DNA of 64,000 nt from Spongiibacter sp. IMCC21906. Lineage in GTDB: Bacteria > Pseudomonadota > Gammaproteobacteria > Pseudomonadales > Spongiibacteraceae. Made by a program: the position numbers and the translations under genes. The notes under the pieces are model-generated. The model was not told the origin of the DNA, searched no databases, and saw only the letters and a list, made by a program, of their open reading frames with translations. The stretch is from contig NZ_CP011477.1 in the NCBI RefSeq assembly GCF_001010805.1, positions 682,001 to 746,000 of the forward strand, read 5' to 3'. Shown here in pieces: positions 52,845 through 61,554 of the stretch; the first letter of the stretch is position 1, and each line of letters begins with the position of its first letter.

Positions 52845-54539
52845 TTAAATATGCCGCAGCAATAAAAATACGGCCAGCAGTGCGCACATCCAGGCCACCA
52901 TGCTGCTGGTGGATATGGTCCGGGACAGCAGACCATTGTTTTGATGCAGCTTGCTCAGCCGTTGTTCAAAAGCTGTCAGCGCCGACATTGCCCCGCCCCG
53001 CAGTCGAGCATCCGTTGTCCACAGTATTCGACTCAGGGTGTTCATCAGTCGTGGCAGCGGGCGGCGGTAGAACCAGTCGCTATCGAGGTTGGTGGAGGGC
53101 AGCTCCGGGGGGTACATGCCTTTCAGATTGAGCCACACAAAGGCCAGCGCCGAGAAAAACAGCAGTTGGGTCTGGGTCAGCACATGGGTCACGTCATAGG
53201 CGCTATAGGTGGTGGCAAAGGGCAGATTGCGGTACAGCAGCTCGGGGAAACAGCCAATACCAATACACAAGGCCGCGGCAATGCTCATTGCCACCAGCAT
53301 ATTGGTGGGGGCTTCCTTGCAGCGGATACCTGAGTCGTGGGCAAAAAACGCAAAGTAGGGAATCTTGATACCGGCGTGGTGGAACACCCCCGCTGAAGCA
53401 AACAGCAGTAGCAACCAGATGATGTTGTAGTGCTCTTCCAGGGCTGCCGACATGATCATTGATTTGCTGACAAAGCCGCTGAACAGTGGGAAAGCCGAGA
53501 TCGAGGCCGCGCCGACGATGCACAGGATGGTGGTCTTGGGCATGGATTTATAGAGCCCGCCCAGCTCCGAGCCGTTGATCCGACCGGTACGGTAGAGCAC
53601 CGCGCCCATGGACATAAACAGCAGGCCTTTGAAAATAACGTCATTAAAGGCGTGGGCCACGGCGCCATTGATGGCGAGTTCGGTGCCAATGCCAATCCCG
53701 ACAATCATAAAGCCCAGCTGGTTGATCAGGCTGTAGGCCAGCACGCGGCGCAAGTCGTTTTCGATCACCGCGTAAAAGATGGGGAAGCAGGCCATGGTGG
53801 CGCCGATATAAATCAGCAGCTCGGTGCCGGGAAAGCCCCGGGCCATCGCGTAGATCGCTACCTTGGTAGTGAAGGCACTGAGAAAAACCGTACCGCTGGG
53901 GGTGGATTCGGGGTAGGCGTCGGTTAGCCAGGTGTGCATGGTTGGGAAGGCGCATTTGATACCGAAGGCGATGAACATCAGCCAAGCGGCAGTCCCTTCC
54001 AGGCCAATATAGTTAAAGGCCAGTGAGCCAGTTGCCCGGTAGTGAAGAATGATCCCCGCTAGCAGTAACAGTCCCGAAATGACCTGTATCAGCAGATAGC
54101 GCATGGCAGCTGAGTAGGCCTGCTCACTGCGCCGGGCCCAGACCAGAAACGCCGAGGTGAGGGCCAGCATTTCCCAGAATACGAACAGGGTCAGCAGGTC
54201 CCCGGCGAATACGGCGCCCAGGGCGCTGCCTGCGTAGAGCATGGCGGCCGACTGCTGCAGGGTGTCTTTTAGGTGGAGGGAGTAGATCACCCCGATCAGC
54301 GCGGCGATGTGGAACAGATAGCCAAACAGTATGTTGAGTCGATCCAGGCGCACTGGCTCCAAGTCCATCCCCAGTAGCGATGACTGGATGGTGAAATCGG
54401 TAGGTAGCAGCCACAGGTTGGCCGCACTCAGTGCAATGGTGGCCAGCAACAGAACGGTCCGCAGTGGCCCGCGACTGAAGACGGCTAGCACGCCGCCGAG
54501 GTAGAGCAGCAGAAAAGGCGGTAATTCAGTGATTGGCAC
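52845..54539 (-). CDS. Third proton-translocating antiporter subunit (MrpD/NuoL-like)
   Basis: A 564-residue polytopic membrane protein of the NuoL/M/N and MrpA/D family. The core DAYPESTPSGTVFLSAFTTKVAIYAMAR and VLAYSLINQLGFMIVGIGIG carries the conserved lysines of the proton channel. It is the last gene of the operon, and longer than the other two MrpD-like subunits owing to a C-terminal extension (from about residue 470). It may take the place of the missing MrpA core. Overlaps the 91-residue gene. Confidence 0.87.
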   Translation of the reverse strand: MPITELPPFLLLYLGGVLAVFSRGPLRTVLLLATIALSAANLWLLPTDFTIQSSLLGMDLEPVRLDRLNILFGYLFHIAALIGVIYSLHLKDTLQQSAAMLYAGSALGAVFAGDLLTLFVFWEMLALTSAFLVWARRSEQAYSAAMRYLLIQVISGLLLLAGIILHYRATGSLAFNYIGLEGTAAWLMFIAFGIKCAFPTMHTWLTDAYPESTPSGTVFLSAFTTKVAIYAMARGFPGTELLIYIGATMACFPIFYAVIENDLRRVLAYSLINQLGFMIVGIGIGTELAINGAVAHAFNDVIFKGLLFMSMGAVLYRTGRINGSELGGLYKSMPKTTILCIVGAASISAFPLFSGFVSKSMIMSAALEEHYNIIWLLLLFASAGVFHHAGIKIPYFAFFAHDSGIRCKEAPTNMLVAMSIAAALCIGIGCFPELLYRNLPFATTYSAYDVTHVLTQTQLLFFSALAFVWLNLKGMYPPELPSTNLDSDWFYRRPLPRLMNTLSRILWTTDARLRGGAMSALTAFEQRLSKLHQNNGLLSRTISTSSMVAWMCALLAVFLLLRHI

Positions 54540-54801
54540 GGCCGTCCTCCTCGCTGGTTTCCTGGTAGTAATCTTCGGGGCGCATTAGCCCCCGGCGCAT
54601 CAGTCTGGCCACAAGCACTAACACCACGCAGCCGACAAAGCCATACAGGGGATAAAATCCGTACAGCCCCTCCCAGGGGTGCTTAGTGTGACGATGGATA
54701 ATAAAGTCCAGCGCCACCAGCAGGCCGCAGATAAGGTAAAGGCTGCGCAGAATCCATTTGATGGTTTCCGGTCTGTCGAAAAAGTCCTGGGAATGGCTCA
54801 T
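54526..54801 (-). CDS. Small two-helix membrane protein of the Mrp operon
   Basis: A 91-residue protein with two transmembrane helices (SLYLICGLLVALDFIIH and GFVGCVVLVLVARLM). I do not recognise a named family, but its overlap with both flanking antiporter genes (4 and 14 bp) shows it belongs to the complex or its assembly. Confidence 0.75.
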   Translation of the reverse strand: MSHSQDFFDRPETIKWILRSLYLICGLLVALDFIIHRHTKHPWEGLYGFYPLYGFVGCVVLVLVARLMRRGLMRPEDYYQETSEEDGRANH

Positions 54802-56270
54802 GGTGTTGGGCTCTCAGGGAAAATACTGCTGGCCAGGTTGAAAAGAAAATCTGGGCAGATGAATAGTGCGATACAGGCGAGGCTGGTCACGCCCATGGCA
54901 ATCAGAGACGGCAGTGGCGCCTCTTTGATCTGCCAAGGCTCGCCGCCTCGGGCGGGGAAAAAGCCCCGCAACGGAATGGGGAGCAGGTAGGCAATATTGA
55001 GCAGAGAGCTGATCAGCAGTACGCCCATCAGCGCCAGTTCGCTGGCATCCAGGGTGGCGGTCAGCAACAGCCACTTACTCCAGGTGCCGCCGGTGGGCGG
55101 CAGGCCAATAATACTGAGGGAGCCGATAAAAAAGGCCGCCATTGTGAATGGCATCTGGCGGCCAAGTCCCCGCATCTGACTGATTTCGCTCTTGTGGGCC
55201 GCTACCAGAATGGCGCCGGCACAGAAGAACAGCGTGATTTTGCCCACTGCATGCATGGCGATGTGCATGGCGCTGCCCACCACCCCACTTTGGGTGGCCA
55301 GTAACACCCCGAGGCTGATATAGCCCAGTTGGCTGACGGTGGAATAGGCCAGTCGGGCCTTGAGGTTGTCCTGACGCATGGCCACCAGTGAGGCCAGCAG
55401 AATTCCCGCTCCTGCCAGATATAACAGGTAGTCGGCGATGGCGATGCTCTGCAGGCGTTCAATGCCAACAATAAACACCAGGATTTTTACCAGGCTGAAG
55501 ACCCCGGCCTTTACCACCGCCACGGCATGCAACAACGCGCTCACCGGGGTGGGGGCAACCATGGCCGCTGGCAACCAGCGGTGAAAGGGCATCATCGCCG
55601 CCTTGGCGACGCCAAACACGAACAGGGCCAGTAGCAGCGACAGCATCGGGCCGGACAGCTTGTCTGGCAAAATGCCGCCGAGGTGGAAGTCCAGGGTGCC
55701 GCTGACGACCCAGGTAATCACCATGGCCGGCAGTAGGAAGGCAATGGAGGTGCCCATTAGAATGCCCAGATAGACCCGGCCGCCCCGGCGGGCCTTGTCG
55801 GTGCCGGCATGGGTCACCAGCGGGTAGGTGCACAGCGACAGCACTTCGTAGAACACAAACAAGGTGAAGAGGTTAGCGGCAAAGGCAATGGCCATTACAG
55901 CGGCGATGGCCACCGCAAAACAGGCATAGAAGCGGGTCTGATTAACTTCGCCGTGACCTCGCATATAGCCGATGGCGTAGACAATGGTGACCGGCCATAG
56001 ACTGCTGGCAACCAGGGCGAAAATCATTCCCAGCGCCTCTACCTTGAAGCTCAGGCCCAGTCCGGGCAGCACATCGAGCCAATGGACGTCGAGGTTAACC
56101 CCGGCCTGCCACTGACGGTAGATGGCGATGTTGACCAGTATCAGCAAGACGCCGATAAGAATGGAACAGGCTTCCCGCAGGTTGGGGAAGCGGCCGCTAA
56201 TGGCAATGCCCATTGCTGCCAAGAGGGGGAGGGCAATAGCCAGATTGATCAGGATGCCGGGACTCATCAT
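54798..56270 (-). CDS. Second MrpD-like antiporter subunit
   Basis: A 490-residue membrane protein of the NuoL/M/N-MrpD family with about 14 helices. Channel motifs include FRHWLPAAMVAPTPVSALLHAVAVVKAG-type sequence (here MMPFHRWLPAAMVAPTPVS and VAVVKAGVFSLVK) and ARLAYSTVSQLGYISLG. Overlaps the preceding MrpD gene by 4 bp. Confidence 0.9.
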   Translation of the reverse strand: MMSPGILINLAIALPLLAAMGIAISGRFPNLREACSILIGVLLILVNIAIYRQWQAGVNLDVHWLDVLPGLGLSFKVEALGMIFALVASSLWPVTIVYAIGYMRGHGEVNQTRFYACFAVAIAAVMAIAFAANLFTLFVFYEVLSLCTYPLVTHAGTDKARRGGRVYLGILMGTSIAFLLPAMVITWVVSGTLDFHLGGILPDKLSGPMLSLLLALFVFGVAKAAMMPFHRWLPAAMVAPTPVSALLHAVAVVKAGVFSLVKILVFIVGIERLQSIAIADYLLYLAGAGILLASLVAMRQDNLKARLAYSTVSQLGYISLGVLLATQSGVVGSAMHIAMHAVGKITLFFCAGAILVAAHKSEISQMRGLGRQMPFTMAAFFIGSLSIIGLPPTGGTWSKWLLLTATLDASELALMGVLLISSLLNIAYLLPIPLRGFFPARGGEPWQIKEAPLPSLIAMGVTSLACIALFICPDFLFNLASSIFPESPTP

Positions 56271-57742
56271 TGCACGGCCTCCAGCAGACTGCGGGCGGCG
56301 TCGGCGGTAATCGCCAGTGGCAGTCGGGTATCAATGCCGAAATACAGGTTGGCGGTAATCATCAGCCACAGGGGCAGCAGCACCAGCAGCGGTGCTTCGC
56401 CAGTGGCGCTGCCAGTGGGCGCGGCCTTGAAGTACATGGCTTCTACCACCCGCCAGATATAGGCGATGGCCAGCAGCGAGCCCAGTACCACCAGCAGGGC
56501 CAGCGGCCAGCGGCCGTCGGCGATAGCTGCAGTCACCAGATACCATTTGCTGATAAAACCCACGGTCAGGGGGACACCGATCAGACTCAGTCCACCGACT
56601 ACAAAACTGAAGGCGGTTATCGGCATGCGCTTGCCCAGCCCGTGGAGATCGGCAAGCTGGGTGCTACCCAACCGCAGGGCCATGGCCGCCAGCGATAAAA
56701 ACAGGGCCGATTTCATCAATGCGTGGTTGAACAGGTGCAGCAGGGTGGCTTGCAGGCCCAGCAGGCCACCGATGCCAAGGCCCACAACCATATAGCCGAT
56801 CTGGCCAATACTGGAGTAGGCGATGGCGCGTTTGATATCCGCCTGATAGATGGCCGCTGTTGAGGCGGAGAATACCGCGATAATCCCCAGCCCAATTAAA
56901 ATATCTGGCAGAGGTAAACCCGCGCTGCGCAGGTCGCCACCAAAAACGGTATAGCTAAAGCGAATCAGCAGGTAAATGGCAACCTTGGTCGAGCTGGCGG
57001 CCAGAAAGGCGGTGACTATTGAGGGGGCGTAGGTATAGGCATTGGGCAGCCAGAAGTGCAGCGGGAACAGCGCCAGCTTCAGGCCGATGCCCACCACGAT
57101 AAAGGCGTAGGCAGCAAACACCGTATGGGAACTGCTGGCGTCGGGCAGGCGCTCTGCCAGGTCCGCCAGGTTAAGAGTGCCGGTCATCATATACATGAAG
57201 CCGATGCCGATCAGGATAAAGGTCGCGCCGATGGTGCCCATAATCAGGTAGCGAAAGGCGGCCCACAGCGCTTGGCGTTTTTGCCCCAGCGAGATCAGGG
57301 TGTACGTGGAGAGGGAGGAAATCTCCAGAAACACGAATATATTGAAGGCGTCGCCAGTGGCCAGAATTCCCAACAAACCGGCAAGGCACAGCAGCCAAGC
57401 CACGTAAAAATACAGCTGTTTGTCGTCAGCAATTTCGCGGCTGATGCTGGTGTGGGCGGCAATCAGGCTCGCGGTGCTACTGAGGCTGACAATAAATAGC
57501 AGCCAGCCGTTGAGGAGGTCGATGCGGTACTCGATCCCCCAGGGCGCTGCCCAGCCGCCCAGTTCATAGCTTAGGGTGCCAAGGCTGTAGACCTGATTCA
57601 GTAGCAAGGCAGAAATAACCAGCGCCAGGGCGCTGACCAGCAGGGCAAAAACCCAAGCTAGTTTTGCCCGGCCCAGTATCAGACAGGCAGGGGCGCCCAA
57701 TAAGGGCAAAATAACCTGAAGAATGGCGAGGTGGCTTAACAC
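56267..57742 (-). CDS. mrpD: MrpD (MnhD) antiporter subunit
   Basis: A 491-residue NuoL/M/N-family membrane protein. FPLHFWLPNAYTYAPSIVT and AIAYSSIGQIGYMVVGLGIG are the family channel motifs. It follows MrpC directly, as in canonical Mrp operons, so this is the best candidate for the true MrpD. It exchanges protons for sodium or other cations within the complex. Overlaps mrpC by 7 bp. Confidence 0.92.
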   Translation of the reverse strand: MLSHLAILQVILPLLGAPACLILGRAKLAWVFALLVSALALVISALLLNQVYSLGTLSYELGGWAAPWGIEYRIDLLNGWLLFIVSLSSTASLIAAHTSISREIADDKQLYFYVAWLLCLAGLLGILATGDAFNIFVFLEISSLSTYTLISLGQKRQALWAAFRYLIMGTIGATFILIGIGFMYMMTGTLNLADLAERLPDASSSHTVFAAYAFIVVGIGLKLALFPLHFWLPNAYTYAPSIVTAFLAASSTKVAIYLLIRFSYTVFGGDLRSAGLPLPDILIGLGIIAVFSASTAAIYQADIKRAIAYSSIGQIGYMVVGLGIGGLLGLQATLLHLFNHALMKSALFLSLAAMALRLGSTQLADLHGLGKRMPITAFSFVVGGLSLIGVPLTVGFISKWYLVTAAIADGRWPLALLVVLGSLLAIAYIWRVVEAMYFKAAPTGSATGEAPLLVLLPLWLMITANLYFGIDTRLPLAITADAARSLLEAVQ

Positions 57743-58092
57743 GTTTGATCCTGTTGCTGAATGTTTGGTTCTTCTATACTGCCGTAGGCTTTATTGATGC
57801 GAATAATCAGCGCCAGGCCTAAGGCGGTGGTGGCGATCCCCACCACGATGGCGGTCAGAATAAGTACGTGGGGTAGCGGGTTTGAGTAGAGATTGAATGA
57901 CTCGTTGAGAATGGGCGCGGTGCCCCCCGCCACTTTACCGGCGCTGATATAAAGGATGAACACCGAGGTCTGGAAAATATTCAGGCCGACCAGTTTTTTG
58001 ACCAAATTGCGCTGGGCGATGACCACAAAGAAACCGATCATCATCAGGGCGATCACCACCCAATAGTTATAGTGAGAAAAGATCAGGCTCAT
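57736..58092 (-). CDS. mrpC: MrpC (MnhC), NuoK-like antiporter subunit
   Basis: A 118-residue protein with three helices, homologous to NuoK; the segment GLNIFQTSVFILYISAGKV and the later ATTALGLALIIRI fit MrpC. It overlaps its neighbours by 4 and 7 bp. Confidence 0.92.
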   Translation of the reverse strand: MSLIFSHYNYWVVIALMMIGFFVVIAQRNLVKKLVGLNIFQTSVFILYISAGKVAGGTAPILNESFNLYSNPLPHVLILTAIVVGIATTALGLALIIRINKAYGSIEEPNIQQQDQTC

Positions 58093-59105
58093 TGCCCATC
58101 CTCCTGCGCAGGTGCGAGCTGGCTAACGAAGCAGTAAAAGATCAGTATCATGACCGCCGCCACCGTAATGCCGACGCCGAGTTCAATCGCGATAATGCCA
58201 ATGTGTTGGCCCGCTGTGGCCGACTGGGCCAGCACTGAATAGTCGAGGAAGTTGCCGCCATTAAGCATCGACACCACCCCTACCGAGCCGTATAGCAGCA
58301 CGCCGCATGCGGCCAGCACCCTAAGCAGAGTAGACCCCATTACCCGACGGGCCATATCCACGCCAAAGAACATGGTGTAGAGAATGATTGCTGCGGCGAA
58401 AATCACCCCGGCCTGAAAGCCGCCCCCTGGGCCGTAGTCGCCATGGAATTGCACATAGAGAGCAAAAATCAGGATGGGCGGAATCAGAATCTTACTGACC
58501 ACCCGCAGTATTTTGTGGTCGTGGGCGCCTTTTGCCTTGGGCGTGGCCGGTACTGGGCGCAGGGCTAACAGCGATAACACACCGATCCCTGCGGTAAAAA
58601 TCACCACTACTTCGCCAAAGGTGTCAAAGCCCCGGTAGCTGGCCAGCACCGAGGTCACCATGTTGGGAATGCCAATCTCGGCGCCCGAGTCGTTAATGTA
58701 GCGGGGCCCCACATGCTGATGGGCTGGCGCAGTTGCATCGCCGAAGGCTGGCATATCAAGAGTGCCGATAATAAGCAGGGCACCGGTAATGCTCACCAAT
58801 GTCAGTGCTGGCAGAGTCCGGGAACGGGGGCCGGATTCGTAGCGGCCAACCAGGGCCAGGGTCAGCAGCATTAGCAATGGTGATATCCCTGAGCCCACCG
58901 CAGCTTCGGTAAAAGCGACATCCACCGCATCCATTAATACAAAGAAACTGGCCGATAGAAAACCGTAAATGCCAGATAGCATCACCACCGCCAGCAAGTC
59001 GCGACTCAGTACAATACCAAGCGCGGTGGCCAGCAGCAGGCTTAACAGACTAATGTTGATAAACAGTTCTATGACGCTACCCTCCTTGGCTGTTTCACTT
59101 GCCAT
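58089..59105 (-). CDS. Fused MrpA C-terminal (DUF4040) and MrpB protein
   Basis: A 338-residue membrane protein. The N-terminal third resembles the DUF4040 part of MrpA (LLAVVMLSGIYGFLSASFFVLMDAVDVAFTEAAVG). The C-terminal half is MrpB (MnhB) with FHGDYGPGGGFQAGVIFAAAIILY. The classical MrpA N-terminal NuoL-like part is missing, so MrpA is split and its remains are joined to MrpB. The start at 59105 overlaps mrpG by 11 bp. An internal AAGGAGG near codon 7 is not followed by a normal start codon. Confidence 0.87.
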   Translation of the reverse strand: MASETAKEGSVIELFINISLLSLLLATALGIVLSRDLLAVVMLSGIYGFLSASFFVLMDAVDVAFTEAAVGSGISPLLMLLTLALVGRYESGPRSRTLPALTLVSITGALLIIGTLDMPAFGDATAPAHQHVGPRYINDSGAEIGIPNMVTSVLASYRGFDTFGEVVVIFTAGIGVLSLLALRPVPATPKAKGAHDHKILRVVSKILIPPILIFALYVQFHGDYGPGGGFQAGVIFAAAIILYTMFFGVDMARRVMGSTLLRVLAACGVLLYGSVGVVSMLNGGNFLDYSVLAQSATAGQHIGIIAIELGVGITVAAVMILIFYCFVSQLAPAQEDGQ

Positions 59106-59394
59106 CCTCTTGTTGATTGCGCCAGGTGGCTTTGGCCAGGGCGTAACTGGCTGTAGGGCTGGTGAACAGAATGAACAGCAGAATCATCAACAGCTTGAGC
59201 AATACCAAACTCCAGCCTGCCAGCAGCATAAGTCCCGCCAGCAGCAGCGTAGTGGCCAGGGTTTCGGTGACCCCGGCGGCATGCATCCGGCTGAGGGTAT
59301 CGGGAAAACGCAATACGCCTAAGGCGCCGGTAAAAATCAGAAAGCAGCCACTCAGCAGCAATAAGGCGCTCATTATTTGGATAAGATCGTTCAC
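59095..59394 (-). CDS. mrpG: MrpG (MnhG) antiporter subunit
   Basis: A 99-residue protein with three helices and the MrpG signature GALGVLRFPDTLSRMHAAGVTETLA. Overlaps both mrpF (4 bp) and the MrpB fusion gene (11 bp). Confidence 0.93.
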   Translation of the reverse strand: MNDLIQIMSALLLLSGCFLIFTGALGVLRFPDTLSRMHAAGVTETLATTLLLAGLMLLAGWSLVLLKLLMILLFILFTSPTASYALAKATWRNQQEDGK

Positions 59395-59669
59395 TCGGAT
59401 TGCCTACCCTGGTCAGGTTTACGGGTGTGTTCGAAATAACGCAGTAGGGCGATAACGCTGATAAAATTCATCAATGCATATACTAGGGCAATGTCGAGAA
59501 ATTCTGGTCGTCCAAACAAAAATCCAAGTACGGCTATTAGCAGCACCGTCTTGGTGCCAAACAGGTTGGCGGCCAGTACTCGGTCAAATACCGTGGGGCC
59601 AGCCAGGGCTCGAATAATGGCCATGGCCATCACGACAAGTAGGGTGATAGCGGTAATAGCGAGAATCAT
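59391..59669 (-). CDS. mrpF: MrpF (MnhF) antiporter subunit
   Basis: A 92-residue protein with three helices; RALAGPTVFDRVLAANLFGTKT is the MrpF signature, and a conserved Asp lies in the last helix (FLDIALVYALM). Overlaps mrpE by 4 bp. Confidence 0.93.
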   Translation of the reverse strand: MILAITAITLLVVMAMAIIRALAGPTVFDRVLAANLFGTKTVLLIAVLGFLFGRPEFLDIALVYALMNFISVIALLRYFEHTRKPDQGRQSE

Positions 59670-60136
59670 TGTTCCAACTCACAGATTCTGCGGCTCATTT
59701 CGCCTTGCTCCAGCTCGTCGATATTAGCGGGCACCAACGCATGAACCAGCACGGTGTCGTTGCCCAGCTCTATTGATACCGTACCCGGGGTCAGGTTAAT
59801 AGAATTAGCGTAAATAACCCGGCCGATATCCGTGGTTTGGGCCACGGGCAAAATTTTCACGGTCGGTTCGATAGCGCTGTTGCCTCGCCACACCCGCTTG
59901 GCAACATCAATATTGCTCAGCAGGATTTGCCAGGCCAGCCAGGCGTAATAGCTGGGAATGCGGCGAGTGAGATGTATGGGTTGGGATTCGTGGTCAACAA
60001 CGTCCATCCGATGACAAATCCATACCACAAGCACCACTGATAGCAGGCCAAACCCAAGAAGCAGCGGGTTGTAATGCCCGGAATTGGCCAGCCATATTGT
60101 GGCCAGTAGTGCAAAAACACTCAGTGTGTGGCGCAT
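59666..60136 (-). CDS. mrpE: MrpE (MnhE) antiporter subunit
   Basis: A 156-residue protein with an N-terminal pair of helices and the MrpE signature INLTPGTVSIELGNDTVLVHAL. It is the first gene of the operon, which thus runs E-F-G-(A'B)-C-D-D-small-D, the reverse of the usual A-to-G order of blocks. The whole operon is linked by 4-14 bp overlaps, so it is one translationally coupled unit. Confidence 0.92.
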   Translation of the reverse strand: MRHTLSVFALLATIWLANSGHYNPLLLGFGLLSVVLVVWICHRMDVVDHESQPIHLTRRIPSYYAWLAWQILLSNIDVAKRVWRGNSAIEPTVKILPVAQTTDIGRVIYANSINLTPGTVSIELGNDTVLVHALVPANIDELEQGEMSRRICELEQ

Positions 60137-60198
60137 AGGTCTCCCTCAGCGATGGGGTAAGGTGTCGAGCGTAAAACAAGTGCTCTGTTATTCTGGTG

Positions 60199-60636
60199 TT
60201 AACAGGGGTAGTGGCTTTTCAGAACTTGTTGCATCAGCGACGTGGCTGCGCCGCGGTAGGCGTCCCCAGCTTCCTGCACAATACGCTGCGCCAACTCTCT
60301 GGAGTCGGTGTTGTTGGGAAGACAATACCTGGCATTTTTAAGCGCCGCTATTCCTGGTGATACGCTCGACCCGCGGGTAGCCATTGCTTGCTCAGTGAAT
60401 GTCATCTCAGCCTTGTCAGTGATACGAACAGCAGGACTGGCACTCACATAGCCATTAATGTAAGCGTCACAAGCCGACTTTTCAGCGCTGCTTTCAAGTT
60501 GCAAACCTTTTTCACAAATTAAATGTAACTGGGCACCGCTCATTATTTCAAGGGCCTGACTGTGTTGTGTCATGGCAAAAGTTGTCAAAAATGTAATGAG
60601 CAATGGGGAGTTAAGTGCCGATTTTATATTTTTCAT
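60199..60636 (-). CDS. Rap1a/Tai-family-like periplasmic protein
   Basis: A 145-residue protein with a signal peptide (to about Ala29) and four or so cysteines. The pattern SGAQLHLICEKG, then CDAYINGYVSA, then a Cys-Leu-Pro turn and an end in HYPC matches the Rap1a/Tai fold, known from type VI amidase immunity proteins but also as stand-alone proteins. No toxin or T6SS gene is beside it, so immunity is not implied. Start ATG 60636 chosen to fit the signal peptide. Divergent from the response regulator. Confidence 0.7.
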   Translation of the reverse strand: MKNIKSALNSPLLITFLTTFAMTQHSQALEIMSGAQLHLICEKGLQLESSAEKSACDAYINGYVSASPAVRITDKAEMTFTEQAMATRGSSVSPGIAALKNARYCLPNNTDSRELAQRIVQEAGDAYRGAATSLMQQVLKSHYPC

Positions 60637-60834
60637 AAGCCTATCCGCTGCCAAGTTCCTCAATAAATTTACTTTGGCACTGCATTTGTGAAATGTATTG
60701 TCAGATTTGTAAAAAAGTGTGTGATGGTGTGCGAAGGTGTTGCGCGCGTGAATTTGCGTGAGAAGTCTTGGAATTTAGTTTGAAATTTGTAGAGACTATG
60801 GCGGGATTTACTTTTTTGTAGTGGTGGGAGTTCT

Positions 60835-61554
60835 GTGAGCAACGACAATAAATCATGCATTTTGCTTGTTGATGACAACGAAGATATTTTGCAATTAGTG
60901 TCAGGCTTGCTGATAGCCGAAGGCTTCTCTGTTGTCACTGCGACTCAGGGCGAGCAAATGTACGCCCGGCTATCCCAGTCCCGGCCAGATCTGATTTTGC
61001 TTGATGTGATGTTGCCGGGTCAGGATGGTTTTGTACTGTGTCGTCAGCTTCTGGCGGACCCAGGAATGCCGCCGGTAATCATGCTTAGCGCAAAAGATGA
61101 AGAAATTGATCGGGTTGTCGGTTTAGAACTGGGGGCTGACGACTATGTGGTAAAGCCCTTCGGTCGTCGGGAACTGGTTGCGAGAATTAAAGCCGTTTTA
61201 CGTCGTGTCGGCCAGCAATCACATCAGCGAGCCAGTGGCGACTATTGCTTTAGCGGATGGCGCTTTAAGCCGACAAGAATGGAGTTACTGGATCCGGAGG
61301 GGACCTTGATCCCGCTGTCTTCCAGTGAAAATGAGCTGCTGCTGGTCTTTGTCCAAAACCCCCGGCTTCCCATGTCTAGGGACCGGCTGCTGGCACTGAC
61401 CAAGGGGCGAAACAGTACGGCTTTTGATCGCAGTATCGACTCCCACATCAGTCGATTGAGACGCAAATTGTGTGAAGACGCCAAACACCCCGAGATTATC
61501 AAAACCGCATGGGGCTCGGGTTATTTGTTTACCCCCTCAGTAGAAGTTCTGTGA
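60835..61554 (+). CDS. OmpR/PhoB-family response regulator
   Basis: A 239-residue two-component regulator. The receiver has Asp13-Asp14, phospho-acceptor Asp57 (LILLDVMLPG) and Lys87 (MLSAKD); the C-terminal winged helix contains SSSENELLLVFVQNPRLPMSRDRLLALTKGRN and a final RLRRKLC recognition helix. GTG start behind GGGAG. Overlaps the kinase gene by 4 bp. Targets unknown. Confidence 0.92.
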   Translation: MSNDNKSCILLVDDNEDILQLVSGLLIAEGFSVVTATQGEQMYARLSQSRPDLILLDVMLPGQDGFVLCRQLLADPGMPPVIMLSAKDEEIDRVVGLELGADDYVVKPFGRRELVARIKAVLRRVGQQSHQRASGDYCFSGWRFKPTRMELLDPEGTLIPLSSSENELLLVFVQNPRLPMSRDRLLALTKGRNSTAFDRSIDSHISRLRRKLCEDAKHPEIIKTAWGSGYLFTPSVEVL

